Assembly (NCBI RefSeq): GCF_041206865.1
Contig: NZ_JBGEDP010000001.1
Span: forward strand, 5,084,001 to 5,148,000
Reading direction: 5' to 3'
DNA from: Mycobacterium sp. HUMS_12744610
GTDB lineage: Bacteria > Actinomycetota > Actinomycetes > Mycobacteriales > Mycobacteriaceae
Length of the DNA stretch: 64,000 nt
In this document: piece after piece, positions 31,729 to 42,906 of the stretch
Layout of the letters: each line of letters opens with the position of its first letter
Position numbering within the stretch: the first letter of the stretch is position 1
Position numbers and translations under genes: made by a program
Notes under the pieces: model-generated
The model's database searches: none
The model's input: only the letters and a program-made list of their open reading frames with translations
Told to the model about the DNA's origin: nothing

Positions 31729-32145
<417 letters not shown>

Positions 32146-32151
32146 CCGGTT

Positions 32152-32526
32152 CTACCTGGCCTTCTTCTTGCCTGCGATGGTGCGCTTGGGGCCCTTGCGG
32201 GTCCGCGCGTTGGTCTTGGTCCGCTGGCCGCGCACGGGCAGCCCGCGGCGGTGCCGCAGGCCCTGGTAGCAGCCGATCTCGATCTTGCGGCGGATGTCGG
32301 CCTGCACCTCGCGGCGCAGGTCGCCCTCCACCTTGAGGTTGGCTTCGATGTAGTCACGCAGATGGGTGAGCTGGTCGTCGGTCAGGTCCCGCGTGCGCAG
32401 GTCCTTGTCGATGCCGGTGGCCGCCAGAATCTCGTTCGAGCGGGTCCGGCCGACGCCGTAGATGTAGGTCAGGGCGATCTCCATGCGTTTGTCGCGTGGC
32501 AGATCGACGCCGACTAGTCGAGCCAT
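32152..32526 (-). CDS. rpsM: 30S ribosomal protein S13
   Basis: A 124-residue S13 starting [20 protein letters not shown]; the helix-two-turn-helix region [16 protein letters not shown] and the basic tail [11 protein letters not shown] are typical. The ATG at 32526 has GGAAACG-type purines upstream; a longer open frame to 32658 lacks conservation. A gap of 227 bases separates it from rpmJ. Confidence 0.97.
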   Translation of the reverse strand: MARLVGVDLPRDKRMEIALTYIYGVGRTRSNEILAATGIDKDLRTRDLTDDQLTHLRDYIEANLKVEGDLRREVQADIRRKIEIGCYQGLRHRRGLPVRGQRTKTNARTRKGPKRTIAGKKKAR

Positions 32527-32753
32527 GGGTGGCGTTTCCTCTTTTTCTCGGCGGAGGTCTGGTCCCAGCCCGCTCCCGTCCCCGATGTCTCGGGGTGGGG
32601 CCCGGCCTCCGTCCGGGCGTGGATGAGCCGACCATCTCTGAAGATGCCAGCGGCTCACTGGTGCTGGGAGGTCTGCATTCAGTTGTGATCGCGGGTAGCC
32701 GCGTACAGGGTGGCGACCCGCTCGGCCCGGCTACGCCGCGCCGGCGATCGCCA

Positions 32754-32867
32754 CTAGCCCTGCCGCTGCTTGTGGCGAGGATCGGAGCAGATCACCATGA
32801 CCCGCCCATGCCGGCGGATCACCCTGCACTTGTCACAGATGGGCTTCACGCTCGGGTTCACCTTCAC
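32754..32867 (-). CDS. rpmJ: 50S ribosomal protein L36
   Basis: A 37-residue L36 starting at GTG 32867. All four zinc ligands are present: Cys and Cys in PICDKCR, Cys and His in VICSDPRHK. This is the zinc-binding (C-plus) form. It lies 49 bases after infA. Confidence 0.96.
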
Positions 32868-32916
32868 GGCTGGTCGATCCTGTTCTGTCTTCGTTGGTGT
32901 TGGTTCGGGCTTGTAG

Positions 32917-33138
32917 TCACTTGTACCGGTACACGATGCGGCCCCGGGACAGGTCGTAGGGAGACAACTCCACCACCACCCGGTCCTCGGGCAGGATGCG
33001 GATGTAGTGCTGCCGCATCTTGCCGCTGATGTGGGCGAGCACCTTGTGGCCGTTCTCCAGCTCAATGCGGAACATCGCATTGGGTAGGGGCTCGACCACG
33101 CGGCCCTCGACCTCTATGGCGCCGTCCTTCTTGGCCAT
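32917..33138 (-). CDS. infA: Translation initiation factor IF-1
   Basis: A 73-residue OB-fold protein, [19 protein letters not shown] to [11 protein letters not shown], identical in length to other bacterial IF-1. It binds the 30S A site during initiation. It is the first gene of the minus-strand ribosomal run, with a promoter about 160 bases upstream. Confidence 0.98.
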
Positions 33139-33295
33139 AACTTCTCAGAAATCCTCGTCGTTAATCGTCTTCAGGTGGCTTCTCGGTCCGCCCGCGTCGG
33201 CGCAGCGTCACCCGGTCTTCAAACGTGAGCCGGTGACAGGAAATTCCTAGGACAGGGCACGCAGAAAGCCGGCACGAAAGTCGCACCGTTGGTCC

Positions 33296-33324
33296 ACAAT
33301 ACCCGTAAACCGAGCGTGAGCCAA
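33296..33324 (-). promoter_or_regulatory. SigA-type promoter of the infA-rpmJ-rpsM-rpoA run
   Basis: On the minus strand TTGGCT (33324-33319) is followed by 17 bases and TATTGT (33301-33296). The leader to infA would be about 150 bases long. Confidence 0.6.
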
Positions 33325-33413
33325 AATCCCGACGGGGGCATACTAGCGGGATCACCGACCCGTCGCTCCCGCCGCGCCGGAATAGCGGCACCGCACCCCC
33401 GGTTCCACACACC

Positions 33414-34274
33414 ATGACCGATCCAGCGAGCAAGCCCGAGTTAGGCCGGTTCGGATCGTTCGGACGCGGCGTCACGCCACAGCAGGCCAAGGACATCGAG
33501 GCCCTGGGCTACGGCGCGGTCTGGGTCGGCGGTTCCCCACCCGCCGAGCTGGCCTGGGTGGAGCCGATCCTGGCCGCCACCACCACGCTGCAGGTGGCCA
33601 CCGGCATCGTCAACATCTGGACGGCGGCCGCCGGACCGGTGGCCGAATCGTTCCACCGCATCGAGGCCGCCTACCCCGGGCGCTTCCTGTTGGGGATCGG
33701 GGTCGGCCATCCCGAGGCGCACACCGAATACCGCAAGCCCTACAACGCGCTGGTGGAGTACCTGGACTCACTCGACGCGCACGGCGTGCCCCCCGACCGC
33801 CGGGTGGTGGCGGCCCTGGGCCCGCGCGTGCTCAAGCTTTCCGCGCAACGCAGCGCCGGGGCGCATCCCTACCTCACCACCCCCGAGCACACCGCGCAGG
33901 CCCGGGAACTGATCGGCGCCTCGGGCTTTCCGGAGGCGTTCCTGGCGCCCGAACACAAGGTGGTGCTGACCACCGACACCGAGAAAGCCCGCGCGGTGGG
34001 GCGCAGGGCACTCGACATCTACTTCGATCTCGCCAACTACCGCAACAGCTGGAGGCGGCTGGGCTTCTCCGCGGAAGAGGTCACCCGCCCGGGCAGCGAC
34101 CGGCTGGTCGACGCCCTGGTGGCCTACGGCACGCCGGAACAGATCGCGGCGCGGCTGCGCAAGCACCTCGACGCGGGGGCCGACCACGTTCCCGTGCAGA
34201 TCCTGACCGAAGATGAAAACCTGGTGTCGGCTCTCGCCGAGTTGGCGGGGCCGCTCGGGCTGACCGTAGCGTGA
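33414..34274 (+). CDS. LLM-class F420-dependent oxidoreductase (Rv3463-like), copy 1
   Basis: A 286-residue TIM-barrel enzyme of the luciferase-like family. Family motifs are GYGAVWVGGSPPAELAWVEP, VATGIVNIW, RFLLGIGVGHPEAHTEYRKP and SAGAHPYLTTPEHT. The last is typical of the F420-dependent group represented by Rv3463, which lies next to infA in M. tuberculosis. The substrate is unknown. It diverges from infA and is followed after 16 bases by a close paralogue, so the two may act together or as alternatives. Confidence 0.88.
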   Translation: MTDPASKPELGRFGSFGRGVTPQQAKDIEALGYGAVWVGGSPPAELAWVEPILAATTTLQVATGIVNIWTAAAGPVAESFHRIEAAYPGRFLLGIGVGHPEAHTEYRKPYNALVEYLDSLDAHGVPPDRRVVAALGPRVLKLSAQRSAGAHPYLTTPEHTAQARELIGASGFPEAFLAPEHKVVLTTDTEKARAVGRRALDIYFDLANYRNSWRRLGFSAEEVTRPGSDRLVDALVAYGTPEQIAARLRKHLDAGADHVPVQILTEDENLVSALAELAGPLGLTVA

Positions 34275-34290
34275 GAAGAGGGGGATCTAG

Positions 34291-35157
34291 ATGACCGAGG
34301 CGGTTTCACTCAAGCCCGAGCTGGGCCGGTTCGGCGTGTGGCTTCCCACCCGGTCGATCACGCCCGAGCTGGCCGGGGCGATCGAATCGCTCGGCTACGG
34401 CGCGGCGTGGATCGGCGGGTCACCGGACGCGGAACTCGCCTGGGTCGACCCGGCGCTGGCGCAGACCGCCTCGCTGCAACTGGCCACCGGGATCGTCAAC
34501 ATCTGGTCGGCGCCGGCACGCGAGGTCGCCGAGTCCTTCCAGCGCATCGAGAGCGCGCATCCGGGGCGATTCCTGCTGGGCATCGGGGTGGGTCATCGCG
34601 AACACACGCAGGAGTACGTGAAGCCCTACGACGCGCTGGCCGGTTACCTCGACAAACTCGACGCGGCGCCGGTCCCGACCAGCCGCCGGGTGCTGGCGGC
34701 GCTCGGACCGCGGGTGCTGCGGCTGGCGGCCGAGCGCAGTGCCGGCGCCCATCCGTACCTGACCACGCCCGAGCACACGGCCAAGGCGCGCGAGCTGCTC
34801 GGCAATTCGGTGTTCCTGGCCCCCGAGCACAAGGTGGTGCTCAGCACCGACGCCGAGGAAGCCCGCGCCGTCGGCCGCCGCTTCCTCGAGCACTACCTGG
34901 GCCTGAGCAACTACGTCAACAACTGGCTGCGGATGGGCTTCACCGAGGCCGACGTCCGCAAGCCCGGCAGCGACAGGCTCATCGACGCGGTGGTGGCCCA
35001 CGGCAGCCCCGAGGCCGTCGTGCACCGCCTGGTCGAACACCTGGAGGCCGGCGCCGATCACGTGGCGATCCAGGTGCTGGGTGGCTGGAACGAAGAAACC
35101 CTGATACCTGCGCTGACCGAATTGGCCGGACCACTGGGGCTGACTCCCCCCAACTGA
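34291..35157 (+). CDS. LLM-class F420-dependent oxidoreductase (Rv3463-like), copy 2
   Basis: A 288-residue paralogue of the preceding gene: both share RFG, GGSP-AELAWV, ATGIVNIW, FLLGIGVGH and SAGAHPYLTTPEHTA at matching places. Copy 2 lacks four residues in the segment after ARELLG, where copy 1 has GASGFPEA, which may alter the substrate pocket. AGAGGGG lies upstream of its ATG, so it is translated from the same message. M. tuberculosis has one gene here; this looks like a tandem duplication. Confidence 0.87.
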   Translation: MTEAVSLKPELGRFGVWLPTRSITPELAGAIESLGYGAAWIGGSPDAELAWVDPALAQTASLQLATGIVNIWSAPAREVAESFQRIESAHPGRFLLGIGVGHREHTQEYVKPYDALAGYLDKLDAAPVPTSRRVLAALGPRVLRLAAERSAGAHPYLTTPEHTAKARELLGNSVFLAPEHKVVLSTDAEEARAVGRRFLEHYLGLSNYVNNWLRMGFTEADVRKPGSDRLIDAVVAHGSPEAVVHRLVEHLEAGADHVAIQVLGGWNEETLIPALTELAGPLGLTPPN

Positions 35158-35171
35158 GCCGCCCCCTGGGC

Positions 35172-35177
35172 TAGGGT
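35172..35177 (+). promoter_or_regulatory. Putative -10 box of rmlB
   Basis: TAGGGT lies eight bases before the ATG at 35186, with no ribosome-binding site between. Confidence 0.4.
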
Positions 35178-35182
35178 CTTAG

Positions 35183-36786
<1,604 letters not shown>

Positions 36787-36921
36787 CCGCGCCCGACGCC
36801 GACCGGGCACGCCGGTGAAAACCGGCTATTTCCGTTAAATTCGCCGACGGCAAGATCTACCATTCGTTCATCGCCGGGTCGGGGGGCGACAGCTCGATGG
36901 CAATGGCGCTGGAGGGGTCAG

Positions 36922-38352
36922 ATGTCGTTGGTGATGGCGGTGCCGGAATTCCTGGCCGACGCGGCAGACGATCTGGCGACGCTGAGCTCCGCGCTCGATG
37001 CGGCCCACGCGGCGGCCGCCGGCCCCACGACGCGAATACTGTCGGCCGCCGCCGATGAGGTGTCCACGATGGCTGCGCAGGTGTTTTCCCTGCATGCGGC
37101 GCGGTTCCAGGCGTTGGGCGCCCGCGCCGCGGCTTTCCTCGACCAGCACGTGCAGGCGCTGCAGGCGGCCGCGGACGGCTATGCCAACACCGAGGCGGCC
37201 AGCGTCCCGCAACTGCTGCTGGAGCTGGTCAACGCGCCCACCAACACGTTGCTCGGGCGTCCGCTGATCGGCAACGGCGCCAACGGATACACCACCAACC
37301 AGGGCGTGGGAACGCCGGGCCAAGCAGGCGGAATCCTCTACGGCAACGGCGGCAACGGCGGGAACAGCACCGGGCTCGGGGCGACCGGCGGTGCCGGCGG
37401 GTCCGCCGGGCTGTGGGGCAACGGCGGAAACGGCGGGACCGGCGGGCCCAACGCCGCCGGCGGTGCCGCCGGCCGGGGCGGATTGCTTTTCGGCGCAAGC
37501 GGTCTCGCCGGTGCGGCCGGCCCGACCGTTCCGGTGACCTCCGTGCCGCTGTCGTATCAGGGCGGGCGCCTGATCGCGGACGTCTCCATCGCCGGCGGCC
37601 CCAGCGTGCCGGTGATCGTCGACACCGGCTCGATGGGTCTCATCGTGCCGCCCCAGGATGTCAACGCCCAGAACCTGGGCGCGATCACCGGGTTCAGCAG
37701 CGTCACCTACGGGGAGCCCGGAAACTACCTGACCGAGTATTACGACACCTACAGCGCGCCAATCAATTTCGGTAACGGATACGTCACGGCGCCGACCACC
37801 GTTGCCGTTGTCACCTCGGTGGTCTCCAACGGCTACACCTATTCGGCGTCGCAGGCGCCCGCCATCCTGGGCGTCGGGGTGAACGCCGGAGGCCCGCTGG
37901 GCACGAGTCCGGTGACGGCGCTGCCCGGCAGCCTCGGCCGGGGCGTGCTGCTCGACGAACCCAGTGGAGTGATGGAGTTCGGGGCAAACCCGCTGCCGTC
38001 CTACGGCTCCGTGACCGGAGCGCCGGTGACCACCCTGGACGTGAAGATCAACGGCGGAACCATGCAGTCGACCGGTGACGCGTTCATCGATTCCGGCGGC
38101 CTGTACGGGGCCGTCCCGACAGCGCTCAACCCGCCCACCGACGCCTACGGGTACGTGCAGCCCGGAACCCAGATCTCGGTCTACAACACCGGTGGGACGC
38201 TGCTGTACAGCACGACGACCGCCTCCCAACAGATGTCCGTGGTGTCGAGCGCGGCCGGCGGCGACTTCAACACCGGCGTCACCCCCTTCCTCGAGGACCC
38301 GATCTACCTCTCCTACACCACCCCCGGCGGGTCGATATCCTTCGACACCTGA
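36922..38352 (+). CDS. PE-family protein with short PGRS linker and aspartic protease domain (PecA-like)
   Basis: A 476-residue protein. Residues 1-95 form a PE domain (MSLVMAVPEFLADAADDL; PE at residues 8-9) with a YANTEAA segment near its end, which fits the YxxxD/E-type export signal of ESX-5 substrates. Residues 100-195 are Gly/Asn rich with GGNGG and GGTGG repeats. Residues 205-476 form a retropepsin/pepsin-like domain with two catalytic motifs, VIVDTGSMGL and AFIDSGGLYG. This is the architecture of PE_PGRS35/PecA-type surface proteases, which process other PE_PGRS and lipase proteins. GGAGGGG precedes the ATG. Function in this organism is inferred. Confidence 0.85.
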   Translation: MSLVMAVPEFLADAADDLATLSSALDAAHAAAAGPTTRILSAAADEVSTMAAQVFSLHAARFQALGARAAAFLDQHVQALQAAADGYANTEAASVPQLLLELVNAPTNTLLGRPLIGNGANGYTTNQGVGTPGQAGGILYGNGGNGGNSTGLGATGGAGGSAGLWGNGGNGGTGGPNAAGGAAGRGGLLFGASGLAGAAGPTVPVTSVPLSYQGGRLIADVSIAGGPSVPVIVDTGSMGLIVPPQDVNAQNLGAITGFSSVTYGEPGNYLTEYYDTYSAPINFGNGYVTAPTTVAVVTSVVSNGYTYSASQAPAILGVGVNAGGPLGTSPVTALPGSLGRGVLLDEPSGVMEFGANPLPSYGSVTGAPVTTLDVKINGGTMQSTGDAFIDSGGLYGAVPTALNPPTDAYGYVQPGTQISVYNTGGTLLYSTTTASQQMSVVSSAAGGDFNTGVTPFLEDPIYLSYTTPGGSISFDT

Positions 38353-38404
38353 CCCACCGGCCTCGCCGGCTCCACCCCCGGCCGGGAACGGATGAGAAGC
38401 TGTC

Positions 38405-39079
38405 GTGGTGGACCAGACCCCGGTGTTCGAATTCGTCGACGTCGTCGTGGAGCGCGACGGGGTGCGGGCGCTGGACGGGTTCACCGCCGCGGTTCCCGGC
38501 CGGGGCGTGACGGCGATATTCGGCCCGTCCGGTGCGGGCAAGTCGACCATGCTGCGCCTGTGCAACCGGCTGGAGCTGCCGACCGGTGGACGAGTGTTGT
38601 TTTGCGGCAACGACATTGCCGAGCTCGACCCGTTGGCGTTGCGGCGCCGGGTGGGCATGTGCTTCCAACGTCCGACGCCGTTTCCCGGCGCCGTGGCCGA
38701 CAACCTGCGGGTCGCCGACCCGGGCGCCTCCGACGCGCGGATATGCGAGACGCTGGAGCGCGTGGCGCTGACCGGCCCGGGGACCGGGTCGTGGCTGGAC
38801 CGGGACGCCGGCGCGCTGTCGGGCGGGGAGGCGCAGCGCATGTGCCTGGCCCGCACCCTGATGGCGCGACCGCAGGTGCTGCTGCTCGACGAACCGACCT
38901 CCGCGGTGGACGCCGAGGCGGCGCGCGTGATCGAGCGCGCGGTGCGCGATCTGGCCGACCGCGACGGCATCCCGGCCATCTGGGTGACCCACGACGCCGC
39001 GCAGGCCGCGCGGGCCGCTGATCGGGTGCTGCGCATCGAGGCGGGCCGTTGCCTTGGCCTGGGACCGGCGAAGCGGTGA
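38405..39079 (+). CDS. fetA: ABC transporter ATP-binding protein, FetA (YbbL)-like
   Basis: A 224-residue ATPase: Walker [10 protein letters not shown]-loop [10 protein letters not shown], signature LSGGEAQR, Walker [13 protein letters not shown] and switch [10 protein letters not shown]. The Q-loop resembles PstB, but pairing with a UPF0014 membrane protein points to the FetAB iron-export type. The start is GTG at 38405 or 38408. Its stop overlaps the start of the permease gene by 3 bases within GTGA. Confidence 0.8.
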   Translation: MVDQTPVFEFVDVVVERDGVRALDGFTAAVPGRGVTAIFGPSGAGKSTMLRLCNRLELPTGGRVLFCGNDIAELDPLALRRRVGMCFQRPTPFPGAVADNLRVADPGASDARICETLERVALTGPGTGSWLDRDAGALSGGEAQRMCLARTLMARPQVLLLDEPTSAVDAEAARVIERAVRDLADRDGIPAIWVTHDAAQAARAADRVLRIEAGRCLGLGPAKR

Positions 39080-39852
39080 ACGGGCAGGTCGGCTGGGTCG
39101 GGCTGGCGACGTCGCTGTCGCTGGTCGCCGTGGCGGCGGCGGTGTCGCTGTGTCAGCGACTCGGCCTGGAGCGGCAGGTGCTGTGGGCGGCGGCGCGCGC
39201 CCTGGTCCAGCTGCTGCTCGTGGGCGGCGCGCTGACGTTGCTGTTCGAGCCGGGCCGTTCGCTGTGGTGGTCGTGGGCGTGGATCGCGGGCATGGTCGCC
39301 TACGCCGGGGACGTCGCCCGCCGCCGCGCCCCGGAGGTACCTCGGTTGGCGCCACTGGCGATCGTCGCGTTCACCGCGGCCGCCGCGATCACGCTGGGGG
39401 TCATCTTCGGGCTACGGGTGTTCCCCCTGCAGGCGCGGACCGTGGTCCCGATCGCCGGGATGATGATCGGCAACTCGATGACGGCCATGGTGCTGGTCGC
39501 CCGGCGCCTGGTCGACGAGCTGCGCGACAAACGCGACGAGGTCGACGCCCGGCTCGCCCTCGGGCAACCGTCCCGGCAGGCCGCCGCACCGTACCTGCGC
39601 ATCGCGTTGCGCTCGGCGATCAGCCCGCAGATCGAAACCACGAAAGCCACCGGGCTGGTTTTCCTGCCGGGCGCTATGACCGGGCTCATCCTGGCCGGGG
39701 TCCCGCCCGTGCAGGCCGTGCTCGTGCAGGCGGTGGTGATGTTCCTCATCTTGGGGTCGGTCGCGGCCACCACCGTCGTGGTCGCCCTCGGCCTGGTGCG
39801 CCTGGTGTTCACCCGCGACCACCGCCTGCTGCCGCTGGGTCGCCGCCCCTAA
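39076..39852 (+). CDS. fetB: ABC transporter permease, FetB (YbbM, UPF0014)-like
   Basis: A 258-residue membrane protein with about seven hydrophobic segments. UPF0014 motifs are visible: [40 protein letters not shown] and [20 protein letters not shown]. In E. coli FetAB exports iron and protects from oxidative stress; the same role here is inference. The GTG at 39076 overlaps the ATPase stop. It is flanked on both sides by aspartic protease genes. Confidence 0.85.
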   Translation: MNGQVGWVGLATSLSLVAVAAAVSLCQRLGLERQVLWAAARALVQLLLVGGALTLLFEPGRSLWWSWAWIAGMVAYAGDVARRRAPEVPRLAPLAIVAFTAAAAITLGVIFGLRVFPLQARTVVPIAGMMIGNSMTAMVLVARRLVDELRDKRDEVDARLALGQPSRQAAAPYLRIALRSAISPQIETTKATGLVFLPGAMTGLILAGVPPVQAVLVQAVVMFLILGSVAATTVVVALGLVRLVFTRDHRLLPLGRRP

Positions 39853-39857
39853 CCGAG

Positions 39858-41234
39858 TTGACAAGTACGTTAATTGCCAGCGAAGACGATGACTTTTCAG
39901 GTCAGCGCGGGACAGGCGGGGCCGGCGGCACCGGTGGGTTGCTGTGGGGCAACGGCGGCACCGGCGGTTTCGGCGGGACGGGCGGGGCCGGCGGCGCCGG
40001 TGGCAACGCGCTGCTCTTCGGCAACGGCGGTACCGGCGGCCAGGGCGGGACCTTCACGGTGAGCCCGGATACCGCTGGCGGCAGAGGCGGTGTCGGGGGC
40101 ACCGGGGGCTTGCTGTGGGGTAACGGCGGCGACGGCGGTATCGGCGGACCCTACGCATCCGGCGGCGCCGGCGGCAACGCGCAATGGTTCGGTGACGGCG
40201 GCACGGGCGGAATGGGTGGGGCACTCGGGAATGGCGGGGTCGGCGGCAACGGCGGGCTCCTAATAGGCGACGGTGGCGGCGGCGGGACCGGCGGCGTCGT
40301 GTCCGGTATCGGCGGCAGCGGCGGCCCCGGCAGCGGCCAATTGTGGGGCCACTCGGGGGCGACCGGCGCCGATGGAGGCCCAGCAACCGTGACCCTGACG
40401 ATGCACGGCACCCGCCCCACTTTGCAGGTGTCGGTGAACGGCGGACCGACGGTGCAAGCAACCGTCGATACCGGATCCGACGCGCTCTTGTTCGCACCCC
40501 AGGCCGTCAACCTGAATTCCCTCGGCACGCCGCTCGCGGAGGGTCTGACCTACAACTTCGGCGTGCCGGGTGACCAGACGGTCGTTACTTACAACCTGTA
40601 TGGAGCCTCACTGAATTTCGGGCATGGGATGCTCACCCAGACAATGGCTGTTGGCGTCATCAGTTCCGAGGTGCACAACGGACGACCCGTCGCCCCCGAG
40701 ACGCTGATCGGTGTTGGCGCCAACGCGCGCAGCGGCGTCCCATTTGCCACCACCGCCGTACAGGATCTGCCGACCCAGCTCAATCAGGGCCTGCTCATCA
40801 ACGAGCCCCGCGGCTACTTCCAGTTCGCCAGCACCAACCCGCTGCCAAGCTTTGCCAATGTTCCAGGATCACCCATCACCAGTAACTTGCAGGTGCAGGT
40901 AAACAACAGCGATCTGCAAAGTGCCCCCGGCGCATTTATCGACACCGGCGGAGTTGCGGGGAGAGTCCCGAGCAACCTGCTCCCCGACCCGCTCAATCAG
41001 CTTGCGCCCGGCACCCCGCTGCCGGCGGGGACGAAAATCATCGTGGAGGCCGTCAACGGCGGTCAAGCGACCGTGCTCTACGAGCAGGTCACCGGCACCG
41101 GTTCAGCTGCACCGATTGTCACGTCGGCCAACGCAGGCTTCAACACGGGCAACTACATCTTCGAGCAGATGCCGATCTACCTCTCCTACAACCCCACCGG
41201 GACCGGGACAACCTACTTCGACAGCCTCTCCTGA
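39858..41234 (+). pseudogene. PGRS-linked aspartic protease lacking the PE domain
   Basis: The frame ending at 41234 encodes a Gly/Asn/Ala-rich stretch (GGTGG, GGAGG repeats, 39900-40380) and then a complete aspartic protease domain with [12 protein letters not shown] and [10 protein letters not shown]. The domain resembles that of the PE protein at 36922. Upstream there is no PE domain: six bases separate the fetB stop and a possible TTG at 39858. The only in-frame material before the repeats is about 20 residues without signal features. No ribosome-binding site or in-frame ATG/GTG is near. Without PE the product could not use ESX-5. A 5'-truncated copy is most likely, though the protease part has stayed open. 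Confidence 0.65.
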
Positions 41235-41252
41235 TACCTGAGGACGGGCCTG

Positions 41253-41276
41253 CAGCGCCGCGGGGAACCCCGCTGG
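41253..41276. terminator. Possible T-less terminator hairpin
   Basis: GCGGGG and CCCCGC pair around a two-base AA loop, with further pairing outside (CGCC with GGCG). There is no T run. It lies between the truncated protease gene and mmsA and may end upstream transcription. Confidence 0.35.
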
Positions 41277-41319
41277 CGGTGACCGGGCGCCAAGGCGGCT
41301 TGCTGGCACCATAAACATT

Positions 41320-41337
41320 TACTAGGATTTCCTAGTA
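41320..41337 (+). promoter_or_regulatory. Perfect palindrome, likely operator of the mmsA operon
   Basis: TACTAGGA-TT-TCCTAGTA, 8-bp arms with a 2-base spacer, ends 35 bases before the mmsA ATG. A TAGTAT -10-like box (41333-41338) overlaps its right arm, so a bound repressor would block the promoter. Confidence 0.7.
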
Positions 41338-41372
41338 TCAACCGTCGCCCTCTCGCGTACCCGAGGACACCC

Positions 41373-42893
41373 ATGACCACAACCATCCCCCACTTCATCG
41401 ACGGGAAGCGCACCACCGGGCAGTCCACCCGCACCGCCGACGTCTTCAACCCCAGCACCGGACAGGTGCAGGCCCGGGTCGCGATGGCCGGCAAGGCCGA
41501 CGTCGACGCCGCCGTGGCCTCGGCGGTCGAAGCCCAAAAGGGTTGGGCGGCATGGAATCCGCAGCGTCGCGCCCGCGTGATGATGAAGTTCATCGAGCTG
41601 GTCAACGACCACATGGACGAGCTCGCCGAGCTGCTGTCGCTCGAGCACGGCAAGACCGTGCCCGACGCGCGCGGTGACATCCAGCGCGGCATCGAGGTGA
41701 TCGAGTTCGCGATCGGGATACCCCATCTGCTCAAGGGCGAGTACAGCGAGGGCGCCGGCCCGGGCATCGACGTCTACTCGCTGCGCCAGCCCCTGGGCGT
41801 GGTCGCGGGCATCACCCCGTTCAACTTCCCGGCGATGATCCCGCTGTGGAAGGCCGGCCCGGCGCTGGCCTGCGGAAATGCGTTCGTCCTCAAGCCCAGC
41901 GAGCGCGACCCGTCGGTTCCCGTGCGGTTGGCCGAGCTTTTTCTCGACGCCGGCCTGCCGCCCGGCGTGTTCCAGGTCGCCCACGGCGACAAGGAGGCCG
42001 TCGACGCGATCCTGGAACACCCCGACATCAAGGCGGTGGGCTTCGTCGGCAGCTCCGACATCGCCCAGTACATCTACGCCGGGGCGGCGGCCCACGGCAA
42101 GCGGTCGCAATGCTTCGGCGGCGCCAAAAACCACATGATCGTGATGCCCGACGCGGACCTCGACCAGGCCGTCGACGCGCTGATCGGCGCCGGCTACGGC
42201 AGTGCCGGCGAACGATGCATGGCCATCAGCGTCGCGGTGCCCGTCGGCGAACAGACCGCGGAACGGCTGCGCGCCAGGCTCGTCGAGCGGATCAACAACC
42301 TGCGCGTGGGACACAGCCTGGACCCCAAGGCCGACTACGGCCCACTTGTCACCGAGGCCGCGCTGGCGCGGGTGCGCGACTACATCGACCAGGGCGTGAC
42401 CGCCGGCGCGGAGATCGTGGTCGACGGCCGCGACCGTCGCAGCGACGACCTGACGTTCGGTGACGCCAACCTCGAGGGCGGGTTCTTCATCGGGCCGACG
42501 CTGTTCGACCACGTCACCCCGGACATGTCGATCTATACCGACGAGATCTTCGGTCCGGTGCTGTGCATGGTGCGCGCGCACGACTACGAAGAAGCATTGC
42601 GGCTGCCTTCCGAGCACGAGTACGGCAACGGCGTGGCGATCTTCACCCGCGACGGCGACACCGCCCGCGACTTCGTCTCCCGCGTGCAAGTGGGCATGGT
42701 GGGGGTCAACGTGCCGATCCCGGTGCCGGTGGCCTACCACACCTTCGGCGGCTGGAAGCGCTCCGGCTTCGGCGACCTCAACCAGCACGGCCCGGCGTCG
42801 ATCCAGTTCTACACCAAGGTCAAGACCGTCACGTCGCGATGGCCGTCAGGCATCAAAGACGGTGCCGAATTCGTCATCCCGACAATGGATTAG
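41373..42893 (+). CDS. mmsA: Methylmalonate-semialdehyde dehydrogenase (CoA acylating)
   Basis: A 506-residue ALDH-family enzyme producing propionyl-CoA from methylmalonate semialdehyde in valine degradation. The oxyanion Asn is in GITPFNFPAMIPLW, the nucleophile is Cys282 in SAGERCMAIS, and FGGAKNHMIVMPDAD marks the CoA-dependent subfamily. It heads an operon with fadE9 and mmsB, matching Rv0753c-Rv0751c. A palindrome overlaps its promoter region. Confidence 0.95.
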   Translation: MTTTIPHFIDGKRTTGQSTRTADVFNPSTGQVQARVAMAGKADVDAAVASAVEAQKGWAAWNPQRRARVMMKFIELVNDHMDELAELLSLEHGKTVPDARGDIQRGIEVIEFAIGIPHLLKGEYSEGAGPGIDVYSLRQPLGVVAGITPFNFPAMIPLWKAGPALACGNAFVLKPSERDPSVPVRLAELFLDAGLPPGVFQVAHGDKEAVDAILEHPDIKAVGFVGSSDIAQYIYAGAAAHGKRSQCFGGAKNHMIVMPDADLDQAVDALIGAGYGSAGERCMAISVAVPVGEQTAERLRARLVERINNLRVGHSLDPKADYGPLVTEAALARVRDYIDQGVTAGAEIVVDGRDRRSDDLTFGDANLEGGFFIGPTLFDHVTPDMSIYTDEIFGPVLCMVRAHDYEEALRLPSEHEYGNGVAIFTRDGDTARDFVSRVQVGMVGVNVPIPVPVAYHTFGGWKRSGFGDLNQHGPASIQFYTKVKTVTSRWPSGIKDGAEFVIPTMD

Positions 42894-42906
42894 GGCGCTC
42901 GAGTTC

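Noticed and set aside
37320..37500. Short repeated Gly-coding units that could look like a CRISPR or satellite array
   Set aside because: They are in-frame PGRS-type GGX codons of irregular spacing, not direct repeats with unique spacers.
39889..40062. ATG-started 58-codon frame at the start of the truncated protease
   Set aside because: It is out of frame with the protease, Ala/Pro-rich, and reads through the PGRS repeats as a shadow.
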